From Candidatus Diapherotrites archaeon CG08_land_8_20_14_0_20_34_12 (lineage in GTDB: Archaea > Iainarchaeota > Iainarchaeia > Iainarchaeales > 0-14-0-20-34-12): DNA of 32,436 bases. Shown here one piece after another: positions 15,764-22,808 of this stretch (positions are counted from its first letter, which is position 1; each line of letters opens with the position of its first letter). The translations under genes were made by a program, and so were the position numbers. Under the pieces are notes generated by a model. That model searched no databases and was not told the origin of the DNA. It worked only from the letters and a program-made list of their open reading frames with translations. The stretch covers positions 1 to 32,436 of the forward strand of contig PEXL01000016.1 in assembly GCA_002779065.1 (NCBI GenBank), given 5' to 3'.

Positions 15764-15835
15764 CAAAGCCCGTGAAACCAGCTTTGCTCCTAAAATCAGT
15801 TCTGCTCCTAAAGTCGGATGGCTGCTCCTAAAGTC
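15764..15835. repeat. Left end of the mobile block: direct repeat, TIR and iterons
   Basis: CAAAGCCCGTGAAACC (15764-15779) is the left copy of a direct repeat whose right copy is at 20821-20836 with one mismatch. CTTTGCTCCTAAA (15782-15794) is the left inverted repeat. Two further direct copies of TGCTCCTAAAGTC follow at 15803-15815 and 15823-15835, so the starts are 18 and 20 bp apart. The left copy of the direct repeat also has CAAAGC/GCTTTG flanking arms. Confidence 0.75.
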
Positions 15836-15919
15836 AAAATTGTGTAAAAAGTCTATCTTCTTTTGTAAAAATAAACTTTGCATACCCCTAATCTTTAAGG
15901 TCTAATTCATTAATTTTCA

Positions 15920-18784
15920 TTATTGCACCTTAAGTTCATTTAATATAGAGTTATACAATTGGGGGAGCCATACATTAATTTCTGATTTTGAAAATCCAAA
16001 AATCTCTAAAAGTCCCCTATCCATTTCTATTCTTTGTTTAAATCGGGTCTCAAATTGTTCGATTAGACTTGGAAAAGATACCTTTTCAATACTTTTAAAC
16101 AGAATCTCTATTTGATTAATGTCTTTATTAGAAAACTCTTTTATATTTGGTATATTCATTAGGACAAAGTCGTTTTCTAAGAATTCAAGAAAACCTTCGG
16201 TTGTTTCCTTTTTTAATCTTAATAATTCAAATAATCCAAGTGAGCTGTTCAAAAATAATGCAATTAACTTTGCTTCTATTCCTTTTGAATTAAAGATTGT
16301 GAAAGCATGTGTTGTATAAAATTGATTATCAGAGTATACTGCAACAAGATTTGTGTTTTTTGAATTTAATCTTATTCTATGAAGCAGGGCAAGGTTAGTT
16401 TTCTTATTAACAATTTTCTTATTTAATATTTCCCAGCTAAAATCACCTTTCCATTTTGAAAATTGTTTTATCTTTTTAAATTCAGCGTATTCTTTTGTAA
16501 TGAAATAATCAGAATTAGCATTAATGTTTAATGTTTTTATTCCAGTCAATGTTTTTAAAGCGGGTTCACAATTTGCATTTGGTATTTTGATTATTTCCTT
16601 CGTTGTAGTAATAGCACTAATGTTTGTTTTATCTTCCTTATATAGTTCTAATAAAACATTTCTTTTTGTTCTGGATTTATTAATAGGTCTTACGATAAAA
16701 GTTAGTTCTGAAAATCCAGCTGGCGATGCGTGTACCCCCTCTCTAATTTCCTCTGATTCAATCTTTCTAAGTTTCTTGTTCGCATTCTTTATCAAAAGTT
16801 GATTAAATTCATCAAATATTTCCTTTGAGGCTAACGAAGTGCCACCAATAATCTGCATTAAATTGTCTAAATCCGTAATTATTTGCTTTTGAGTTATTGT
16901 AAAGAATTCATAATCTTTAGTAATTAATTTCTCTTCTTTTATTTCTTTCAGTTGTTCGACTAATTCTTTTGCATATTCTTCATTCATATCAGCCTTTTTC
17001 TTTTTTAAGAATACTATTTTCGTTTTTGTTTCAGAGGTTGGTTTACACTTTTTTGCAATAATTAAAATGTCTTTAAACGCAGCGCCTTCGCTAAAAGCGG
17101 TGTCAACCACTGGTTTTATAATATATTCAACAGAATAATTGCTAAATAAAAACTTTCTAATATTTTCAGTTGATTTTCCACGAGCTATATTTATTGGAAT
17201 TACTGCTGCAACTTTTCCATTTGGCTTTAAAAGCAGTTCTGATAGGGCAATAAAATATCCCCACAAATTAATCTGATTGCCACAAATGTTTGCCAGCGTC
17301 TTATTTTGATTCAGTAAATCTCGCATTTCTTTTGGCATCTTTTCCCTATCGCTGAATGGCGGGTTCATTATCACTATATCAACTGGTTTTAGGTAGAATT
17401 CTGCCCCCTTTCCTTCGGGAGATATTGCCCCGTGTTTTTTCTTTATTATTTCCCCGCCAAAGATTGTTTTTTGGATTTGCCTTTCATATCCACTTATTTT
17501 TACTCCTCCTTTCTTGAAGTTAGTTGCTTTAAGCTGGTTTGCCAAATTCAAAGAATCCATAGTTGCTATTCTAACAACATTGGTTGTTTGCTCTATTTCC
17601 TGCATTGTCAAATTAATTGTTGTTAAGTGAGCTGCAAAAGGCATTAGGTCAATTCCAGTAATATCATTTTCCACAAATTGTTTATGGAGCTTTTTCAAGT
17701 CTTTAAATCCATAAAGTTTCTGATAAAGCTCCTGTTTTCTTTGATATGCTGCAACAAGAAGAGTTCCAGAACCACAAGAAGGGTCTATTACTGTTTCATC
17801 AAAAGAGTCAATTGTCAAACCAGCAAGAATGTTAGCTGCTATCGGATGAGTATAGAATGCAGCCAAGACTTTTCTAACTTCAAAAGGAATTAAGTCATGA
17901 AAGAATCTGCCTGCTAAGTCGTGGGTTATATATTCTGCTCTTAAGAGTTTTACTGCATCAATTGTTTCATTCAAAGTTTTTATTACATCTGGTTTGTTTG
18001 GGATATGATATAGAATGTTTGCTTGATAGATTGACCGATAATCAATTTCAGTTATTAAATCAAAGTATTGCTGGATTTCTTTAATGTTTTTGACGTTCTC
18101 TAACTCTTTAAGCTTTTTTGAGCCCGTCTTTCTTTTGTAAATGTGATAAAAGAGTAATTGGTTAAACAGCAAATAAGATGCAAGATTAATTACTTGGTTT
18201 TGAGCAGTTTTCTTATCCTTTATTTCTCCCATTGAAGCAAATAAGTCTAATTTGCTTACTACTTCTGAAACCAACTCATCAGTCTTAATTTGATAAATCA
18301 CTTGATTTAAGTCTGTCACATAGCTTTCTATTAACTTGACAACAGTATTGAAGTCAATAGTTACCTGTTCTTTTACAAACAATTCTTTGAGTTTAGTAAA
18401 AATATTTGATACTGTGTCAGTAAGGCTTTCTGTCCAAAATTGCGTTAAAATTAATGCAGTAACTTTTTCATCTAAAGCAATCCTATCCAGTCCTTGCTCG
18501 TTCAATATTACTTGATTGCTATATTTTTCTGGATAAATGAGAATGATAATGTTGTCTGTTTTTAGTTTGTTTGCATATCCTTTGGCTTGGGCTACTGCAC
18601 TTAATCCAATGTCTGATTTTCCAATCTTGACTTCAATAACAAAAGAGTGCTCTTGAATTTTAAACAAGATATCTGGGTGTTTAGTCAAAACCTTAGTTTC
18701 TCCAATCGCCTCAAAACCCAATTCTTTGAGTTTCCCAATTAGAGGTGGATATAGAGTTCTTTCTTCAATCTTTGGTAAAACCAT
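15920..18784 (-). CDS. Type IIG restriction-modification enzyme
   Basis: A 954-residue single-chain enzyme. The N-terminus has a PD-(D/E)xK nuclease signature, Pro37-Asp38 then Glu51-Val-Lys53 (HPDILF..FVIEVK). A helical connector of about 200 residues follows. The N6-adenine methyltransferase domain has motif I DPSCGSGT (334-341), DLMPFAAHL, and catalytic motif IV NPPF (474-477). From about residue 600 the C-terminus is the probable DNA-recognition region. Such enzymes methylate and cut DNA with one polypeptide and need no separate methylase or specificity gene. The reading frame is intact with all key residues. It lies 23 bp downstream of the 66-residue gene, likely one transcript. The recognition site is unknown. 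Confidence 0.9.
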   Translation of the reverse strand: MVLPKIEERTLYPPLIGKLKELGFEAIGETKVLTKHPDILFKIQEHSFVIEVKIGKSDIGLSAVAQAKGYANKLKTDNIIILIYPEKYSNQVILNEQGLDRIALDEKVTALILTQFWTESLTDTVSNIFTKLKELFVKEQVTIDFNTVVKLIESYVTDLNQVIYQIKTDELVSEVVSKLDLFASMGEIKDKKTAQNQVINLASYLLFNQLLFYHIYKRKTGSKKLKELENVKNIKEIQQYFDLITEIDYRSIYQANILYHIPNKPDVIKTLNETIDAVKLLRAEYITHDLAGRFFHDLIPFEVRKVLAAFYTHPIAANILAGLTIDSFDETVIDPSCGSGTLLVAAYQRKQELYQKLYGFKDLKKLHKQFVENDITGIDLMPFAAHLTTINLTMQEIEQTTNVVRIATMDSLNLANQLKATNFKKGGVKISGYERQIQKTIFGGEIIKKKHGAISPEGKGAEFYLKPVDIVIMNPPFSDREKMPKEMRDLLNQNKTLANICGNQINLWGYFIALSELLLKPNGKVAAVIPINIARGKSTENIRKFLFSNYSVEYIIKPVVDTAFSEGAAFKDILIIAKKCKPTSETKTKIVFLKKKKADMNEEYAKELVEQLKEIKEEKLITKDYEFFTITQKQIITDLDNLMQIIGGTSLASKEIFDEFNQLLIKNANKKLRKIESEEIREGVHASPAGFSELTFIVRPINKSRTKRNVLLELYKEDKTNISAITTTKEIIKIPNANCEPALKTLTGIKTLNINANSDYFITKEYAEFKKIKQFSKWKGDFSWEILNKKIVNKKTNLALLHRIRLNSKNTNLVAVYSDNQFYTTHAFTIFNSKGIEAKLIALFLNSSLGLFELLRLKKETTEGFLEFLENDFVLMNIPNIKEFSNKDINQIEILFKSIEKVSFPSLIEQFETRFKQRIEMDRGLLEIFGFSKSEINVWLPQLYNSILNELKVQ

Positions 18785-18807
18785 GTTTAATTATATGATT
18801 TTACTTT

Positions 18808-19008
18808 TTAAATGCCTTTCCTAAGAGTATATTTCTTTTGAGTTTCTATGGTTATCCTTACCTTAGCCATCTTTCCAATATATTTTGCCAATTCTGGCTT
18901 CCTTATATTAATTGTTCCATAGTCATAATTCTTGGTTTCCTTTGTAGCCAGCTTCTTTCTATCAGTAGTCCTGCTGATTTTAGCCTCATATTCAAACCTG
19001 TTAGCCAT
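18808..19008 (-). CDS. 66-residue basic protein, possible AbrB-like/DUF2080-like regulator
   Basis: A small basic protein with a single recognisable stretch, YGTINIRKPELAKYIGKMAKVRITIE. It resembles the hairpin of AbrB-type or DUF2080 transposon-associated proteins (family style: G.I.IPK.....IGK.VKV.I). That likeness is by eye only. AAGGAT precedes the ATG at 19008. The gene is 23 bp upstream of the restriction-modification gene and divergent from the transposase, with two identical palindromes between them. Controller proteins of restriction-modification systems occupy this place, but they normally have a helix-turn-helix, which I do not see. Function unassigned. Confidence 0.55.
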   Translation of the reverse strand: MANRFEYEAKISRTTDRKKLATKETKNYDYGTINIRKPELAKYIGKMAKVRITIETQKKYTLRKGI

Positions 19009-19014
19009 ATATCC

Positions 19015-19070
19015 TTCTATATAGAATAGGTTTATAAATCCTTTGGTGTAATATATTCTATATAGAATAT
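19015..19070. promoter_or_regulatory. Divergent promoter with twin TTCTATATAGAA palindromes
   Basis: The 12-bp palindrome TTCTATATAGAA occurs at 19015-19026 and 19056-19067, the latter extended to a perfect 18-bp palindrome at 19053-19070. Between them TTTATAAA (19031-19038), itself palindromic, can serve as a TATA box for both genes. Each palindrome abuts one ribosome binding site and lies between TATA and gene, a layout suited to repression of both directions by one dimeric regulator. Confidence 0.65.
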
Positions 19071-19084
19071 AAGGAAGTGATATT

Positions 19085-20281
19085 ATGGATTTCCGAAAAA
19101 TTAAAGGATTGCAAATCTGCCAAACAAAGCAGATACAAAGGGTTGAGGGCGGTTATATTGTCCCAAGCCAAAACTCAAATAAAAAATACTTTGTAGATGA
19201 GCATGAATATGATTGTACTTGCCCAGACTATAAAGAAAGGCAATGCACATGCAAGCATGCTTATGCTGTAAGGTATTACCTGCATATTGAGAAAGAAACC
19301 TCACAGGGAACGCAAACAGAGAAGCTATCCTTAACCCATAAGCAGGCATGGCACGCTTATAACCAAGCACAGAACAATGAAGTAATGCAATTTGATATTC
19401 TTCTTAAAGACTTGGTTGAAAGAATTGAAGAACCAGAACAAAGATTTGGCAGACCAAGACTAAGTCTAAAAGAACAAATATTCTGTTCAACGCAGAAGGT
19501 TTATTCCCAATTATCAAGCAGAAGGGCATACTCTTTATTCAAGAATGCACAGGCAAAGGAACAGATAGAAAAAGCCCCTAATTACAATGCAATAAACAAG
19601 CTATTGAACAGGGAAGATATTACTCCTATTTTGCACGAATTAATTTCCTTATCTGCCTTTCCATTAAAAGTAGTTGAGGAAACATTCGCCATTGATTCAA
19701 GCGGATTTAGGACAACAAGCTTTAACGACTATTGCAGGGAAAAGCACGACATAAAGAAAGAGCATGAATGGGTTAAGGTTCATATCCTCTGCGGAACAAA
19801 AACTAATGTAATATGCTCTGCCGAAATCACAGAGGAGAATGCAAGCGATTGCAGGCAGTTTATTCCATTGGCAGATAAAGCCTCAAAATCTGGTTTTAAT
19901 ATTAAGGAACTATGTGCTGACAAGGCTTATTCTTCAAGGGATAATATTGACTTTATTGATGATTTGGGCGGAACAGCATATATTCCTTTTAAAAGTAATT
20001 CCACAGGAAGAAGTAGAGGTTCTTTGCTTTGGCATAAAATGTTCCATTATTTCAAATATAGGAAAGAGGATTTTTTGGCTCACTATCACAGGAGAAGCAA
20101 TGTAGAAAGCACGTTCAACATGATAAAAGCCAAATTCGGCGACAAGATAAAGAGCAAGAACAAGACAGCACGAGTTAATGAAATGCTTTGCAAAATTCTG
20201 GCTCATAATATTGTGGTTTTGATACATGAATTTTATGAGCTTGGAATTAGCCCTGATTTAGTGTTTGGGAAGAAGGGATAA
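19085..20281 (+). CDS. DDE transposase with N-terminal SWIM zinc finger
   Basis: A 398-residue transposase. The N-terminal SWIM finger is Cys44-x-Cys46 and Cys54-x-Cys56-x-His58 (CTCPDY..CTCKH), a DNA- or protein-binding module. The DDE catalytic residues are readable: Asp204 in FAIDSSGF, Asp279 in CADKAYSSRDN, and Glu341 in RRSNVESTFNMIK. The last matches the R..VE..F..IK pattern of IS5/IS1182-like enzymes. AAGGAAGTGA (19071-19080) precedes the ATG. The frame is complete. Family within the IS scheme is uncertain. It is the natural mover of the 15782-20825 block, but I cannot show that it recognises those inverted repeats. Confidence 0.85.
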   Translation: MDFRKIKGLQICQTKQIQRVEGGYIVPSQNSNKKYFVDEHEYDCTCPDYKERQCTCKHAYAVRYYLHIEKETSQGTQTEKLSLTHKQAWHAYNQAQNNEVMQFDILLKDLVERIEEPEQRFGRPRLSLKEQIFCSTQKVYSQLSSRRAYSLFKNAQAKEQIEKAPNYNAINKLLNREDITPILHELISLSAFPLKVVEETFAIDSSGFRTTSFNDYCREKHDIKKEHEWVKVHILCGTKTNVICSAEITEENASDCRQFIPLADKASKSGFNIKELCADKAYSSRDNIDFIDDLGGTAYIPFKSNSTGRSRGSLLWHKMFHYFKYRKEDFLAHYHRRSNVESTFNMIKAKFGDKIKSKNKTARVNEMLCKILAHNIVVLIHEFYELGISPDLVFGKKG

Positions 20282-20283
20282 GA

Positions 20284-20529
20284 CTAAACCATTTCTTCAA
20301 TATTTTCTAATTTTTTTCTAAAGTATAAAAAACCAATAAAACCGAGTATTATAGCTAAAACATAATTATTGAATATTATTACTCCAAAAAAGTTGGAATA
20401 TATTTCAAACAACTTGAAATATTGACCAGCAATTAATCCAATGCAAAGTGCCGAAAATATTTGCAAATAGGCAATATATTTATTATGCAACAGCACAGCT
20501 CTATCTTTTGAAGGTTTTTCTGATGTCAT
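20284..20529 (-). CDS. Small two-helix membrane protein (second of a pair)
   Basis: About 81 residues with a charged N-terminus (MTSEKPSKDRAV), two membrane helices (roughly IAYLQIFSALCIGLIAG and VIIFNNYVLAIILGFIGFLYF) and a charged tail (RKKLENIEEM). The ATG at 20529 lies inside the upstream gene; the frames overlap by 29 bp, suggesting coupled translation. It ends 3 bp from the transposase stop, tail to tail. I do not recognise a family. Its position inside the mobile block makes it cargo; membrane partners of defence genes look like this, but nothing in the sequence shows that role. Confidence 0.55.
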   Translation of the reverse strand: MTSEKPSKDRAVLLHNKYIAYLQIFSALCIGLIAGQYFKLFEIYSNFFGVIIFNNYVLAIILGFIGFLYFRKKLENIEEMV

Positions 20530-20743
20530 TTCCAAAAATCACCCAAAGCCCAATAGCAATTAAGGCAAGTCCTATCAATCCCCAAGTTATCCCTAAAGGT
20601 ACTCCCAACCACAATTCTTGTTTTGATTGAACAATAAGTAATCCTACAATAATTAAAATTACAAAACCAGTAATATCTTTCTTTTTACCCATTTTCTCTT
20701 TCTTATTTACTTCTTTCTTCCTTAAATCCCTTTCGTTATACAT
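20501..20743 (-). CDS. Small two-helix membrane protein (first of a pair)
   Basis: About 80 residues: a very basic N-terminus (NERDLRKKEVNKKEKMGKKK), two membrane helices (DITGFVILIIVGLLIV and LGITWGLIGLALIAIGLWVIF) and a short basic tail. I start at ATG 20743, preceded by GGATGTGA; a later ATG at 20692 would give 63 residues. A longer frame from a TTG at 20773 overlaps the terminal repeats and is less likely. It is the first gene of a two-gene unit reading inward from the right end. No family recognised. Confidence 0.55.
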   Translation of the reverse strand: MYNERDLRKKEVNKKEKMGKKKDITGFVILIIVGLLIVQSKQELWLGVPLGITWGLIGLALIAIGLWVIFGNDIRKTFKR

Positions 20744-20764
20744 TTGTTCACATCCTTTTATTCT

Positions 20765-20836
20765 TGCTCCCAAACCTCCATTTCTGCTCCTAAACTCACC
20801 TTTTTTGGCTACTTTAGGAGCAAAGTCCGTGAAACC
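20765..20836. repeat. Right end of the mobile block: iterons, TIR and direct repeat
   Basis: TGCTCCTAAACTC (20785-20797) and a diverged copy TGCTCCCAAAC (20765-20775) stand 20 bp apart. They are in the same orientation as the left-end copies. The inverted repeat TTTAGGAGCAAAG (20813-20825) follows. The outer direct repeat CAAAGTCCGTGAAACC is at 20821-20836, overlapping the inverted repeat by five bases. Confidence 0.7.
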
Positions 20837-20840
20837 GAAA

Positions 20841-20870
20841 AGTATTTAAATATCATGATATATTATGATA
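20841..20870 (+). promoter_or_regulatory. TATA box and palindromic operator of the winged-helix gene
   Basis: AGTATTTAAATA (20841-20852) is a TATA element. TATCATGATATATTATGATA (20851-20870) is a palindrome with only one mismatched pair out of ten. The ATG lies 4 bp further, so the operator covers the expected leaderless start site. Self-repression by the encoded protein is a reasonable inference. Confidence 0.55.
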
Positions 20871-20874
20871 GTAT

Positions 20875-21402
20875 ATGACTAATCATGACATAGCTATCAA
20901 TGGCAAAATTAGTAATGAACAATTGTCAGAACTCCTTAAAAAGGTTGCTCCGCAATACAGCGAGCTTTCCTTGGATATCTCTGATGTAGCTAAATTTGCC
21001 AATGACCCAATGTTTTTGGCTATGTTGATGTTCCAGCTAACAAAGGAAAGAGAGCAGACAAATAAACTTTTGGAGCGCTTGGAAGAGAAGTTTGACAAAA
21101 TAATGTTGATACTTAAAACAAAAGGGATAGAGTCTTCCACTCTAAACACACAGAACACACAGCAGAGTTTTGAAGTCCTGCCGGAACAGGATGAAAAAAT
21201 TTTGCATTTAGCAGAACTAAAAAAAAGAATAACCTGTGAAGAGGTCCAAGTAGAGTTAGGCTACAAGGGCCACAATGGAGCTTCACAGCGTTTAAACAAG
21301 CTTATGAAGGAGGGACATTTGAAGAAGGTTAAAGCAGGAAGAAAAGTCTATTTTATTCCTGTTTGTGATACTGATTCTGCAAAGAATCAAATCCCCCAAT
21401 AA
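20875..21402 (+). CDS. Coiled-coil and winged-helix DNA-binding protein
   Basis: A 175-residue protein. The middle (about 55-85) is a charged helix, TKEREQTNKLLERLEEKFDKIMLILK, likely a dimerising coiled coil. The C-terminus (about 110-165) reads as a winged helix: AELKKRITCEEVQVELGYKGHNGASQRLNKLMKEGHLKKVKAGRKVYFIPV, with a recognition-helix and wing-like ending. The linker is rich in Thr, Asn and Gln. It is probably a transcription regulator. Its promoter carries a near-perfect palindrome on the start site. The right copy of the transposon direct repeat sits 40 bp upstream, so the block appears to have landed in its upstream region. Targets unknown. Confidence 0.7.
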   Translation: MTNHDIAINGKISNEQLSELLKKVAPQYSELSLDISDVAKFANDPMFLAMLMFQLTKEREQTNKLLERLEEKFDKIMLILKTKGIESSTLNTQNTQQSFEVLPEQDEKILHLAELKKRITCEEVQVELGYKGHNGASQRLNKLMKEGHLKKVKAGRKVYFIPVCDTDSAKNQIPQ

Positions 21403-21450
21403 CCTTCCACTCCCAACAAACAAATGTCCCTTCCTCCTTTGCCTTAACCC

Positions 21451-21498
21451 CTTTTCTTTTTCTTCAATATGTTCTTAATATCAAAAGAAAAAGAAAAG
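21451..21498. repeat. CT/GA-rich 14-bp inverted repeat
   Basis: CTTTTCTTTTTCTT (21451-21464) pairs perfectly with AAGAAAAAGAAAAG (21485-21498) around a 20-nt loop. It belongs to the same dispersed hairpin style as 747-769 and 7493-7514. It may close the winged-helix transcript. Nothing else is seen in 21403-21604 apart from more purine-rich runs. Confidence 0.5.
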
Positions 21499-21604
21499 CT
21501 AGTTGCACCAAAAGAAAAAGAAACTAATTGAATAAGTTGCGCAAAAAAGAAAGAAAACTACTTTTGAAAATTTGAGTATTGCAGCCTTACGTCAAGAAGA
21601 AAGA

Positions 21605-21639
21605 AATAAAATAAAAATAAGAAAGGGGCTTTTGCCCCA
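21605..21639 (-). terminator. GC-rich hairpin terminator of the four-helix protein gene
   Basis: On the minus strand GGGGC-AAAA-GCCCC (21626-21639) is followed by TTTC and a T-rich stretch. It is the strongest classical intrinsic terminator in the window, 25 bp after the stop codon. Confidence 0.75.
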
Positions 21640-21663
21640 AGGTCTGCCTAATGTAACTAGTTA

Positions 21664-22029
21664 CTACTTAGTTGCATCAACAGTTTTACCCATTACGTAG
21701 ATAGCCTTCAAAGCCAAGATTATGGCTGCTGGGGCTACGAACACTACAATCTGGCTTACAATGCCCTGTAGATAAGTCCCTAATGGATTAAGAACTGCAT
21801 CCAATGGCAATAATGTAGCGTTTCCTACTGACATTAAAGCTATTGTAGCTACTAAAAATGGGATTAATTCTTTATCAGATACATTCAGGAATCCTACGAT
21901 TAAACCTAGGACTACTAATAGAAGGGTTACATACCCCATGTATTCGGCTACTAAAGAACCTCCGACTGCTGCTACTATTGCTAATAGCACACCTAAAATA
22001 AAGGCTATACTTCCTAATTGTTCACTCAC
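21664..22029 (-). CDS. Four-helix membrane protein, DPANN-type conserved family
   Basis: A 121-residue protein with four hydrophobic helices. Conserved-looking pieces are LLLVVLGLIVGFLNVSDKELIPFLVATIALM and FVAPAAIILALKAIY. I recall near-identical layouts in many DPANN genomes as uncharacterised membrane proteins; this is memory, not a search. The start is GTG 22029, with a strong GGGAGGTG site on the minus strand (22035-22042) and a TATA CTTTAAATAG at 22071-22080. A strong promoter, strong ribosome binding site and GC-rich terminator suggest a single, highly expressed gene. Function unknown. Confidence 0.7.
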   Translation of the reverse strand: MSEQLGSIAFILGVLLAIVAAVGGSLVAEYMGYVTLLLVVLGLIVGFLNVSDKELIPFLVATIALMSVGNATLLPLDAVLNPLGTYLQGIVSQIVVFVAPAAIILALKAIYVMGKTVDATK

Positions 22030-22034
22030 AATTA

Positions 22035-22080
22035 CACCTCCCTGTATACTTTTAATAATAATTGACCATCTATTTAAAGC
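22035..22080 (-). promoter_or_regulatory. Promoter and ribosome binding site of the four-helix protein gene
   Basis: Minus-strand CTTTAAATAG (22071-22080) is the TATA element. GGGAGGTG (22035-22042) is the ribosome binding site, 5 nt from the GTG start. Confidence 0.6.
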
Positions 22081-22169
22081 TATCTGTCTATCCCTTTTTC
22101 GACTATTGACTATCTTTATGTTATATTAATATATACCCTAAAGTAATACTAATCCGAATTAATCTCTAG

Positions 22170-22766
22170 CTATGATTGATGCTTTTTCTTTAGGGTTTTC
22201 CTTAGTGTTAACATAGGGTTTACTGCTAAGAATAAGAAGTATAGAAAACCCCAAGGAGCAATTAGCTCCGGAAATCTAAGTGCTTCAATCGGATTATGCT
22301 TTGAAATTGTCTTAACTAAATTACTTGGCTCAAATACTAGTGAATATGCGGTAAAAACGATTAATGCTAACATCAGCGAGAAAGCAAGCATAAGTAAATT
22401 ATAATTAATAGTTTCTTGCCTTTGTTCTAATTTTATTTTAGATTTTATGTGGTAGAAGTTTATTACAAATGAAACCCAGAAAAATGCTAAAACAAAAATG
22501 CCTGTGCTATATGCAAAATATGATGCAATCAGTAAAAATAAAACAATCATAACTATAACTGAAAATTTTTCTTTTATTTCCAAAGCGTTTTCGTAATACC
22601 ATTTAACCACAAAATCATTAATCATTAGAGCATATGCCTCTAGCACAAGAATGATTAGTCCATTTGCCAGCAACCAATTTCCCGCAAAGTTTTGAAAGAA
22701 TAATGCATACAGGAAAAATAAAGCCATCCCTATGTGCGATAATTTATAGATTTTTTCTTCGATCAT
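22170..22766 (-). CDS. Multi-helix membrane protein in the regulator operon
   Basis: A 198-residue protein with about six membrane helices. The cytoplasmic stretch between helices 4 and 5 is charged (HIKSKIKLEQRQET), and the C-terminus is basic (LRKTLKKKHQS). No catalytic motif or named family is recognised. It is the last of three genes on the minus strand, behind a winged-helix gene and a V4R-like gene. The gap to the second gene is 42 bp. Context suggests that the membrane protein is controlled by, or reports to, the two regulators. Confidence 0.6.
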   Translation of the reverse strand: MIEEKIYKLSHIGMALFFLYALFFQNFAGNWLLANGLIILVLEAYALMINDFVVKWYYENALEIKEKFSVIVMIVLFLLIASYFAYSTGIFVLAFFWVSFVINFYHIKSKIKLEQRQETINYNLLMLAFSLMLALIVFTAYSLVFEPSNLVKTISKHNPIEALRFPELIAPWGFLYFLFLAVNPMLTLRKTLKKKHQS

Positions 22767-22808
22767 TTAGCCACCAGGCACAAAACTATTAAATTGTAAA
22801 ACATATCG

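Larger units (their letters stand above)
15782..20825. mobile_element. Putative 5-kb transposon carrying a type IIG restriction-modification gene
   Basis: The block is bounded by perfect 13-bp inverted repeats, CTTTGCTCCTAAA (15782-15794) and TTTAGGAGCAAAG (20813-20825). The flanks carry CCGTGAAACC in direct orientation on both sides. It contains a type IIG restriction-modification gene, a 66-residue gene, a SWIM/DDE transposase and two small membrane-protein genes. The outer direct repeat is not strictly flush with the inverted repeats (AG on the left, T on the right), so target duplication is likely but not proven. The transposase could also belong to a smaller element inside. Confidence 0.6.

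Noticed and set aside
15785..15835. CRISPR-like repeats
   Set aside because: The repeat core is only about 10-13 bp with 5-10 bp between copies; no spacers of CRISPR length and no cas genes.
20744..20773. Ten-residue upstream extension of the small membrane protein from TTG 20773
   Set aside because: It overlaps the subterminal repeats and lacks a ribosome binding site; ATG 20743 has GGATGTGA upstream.
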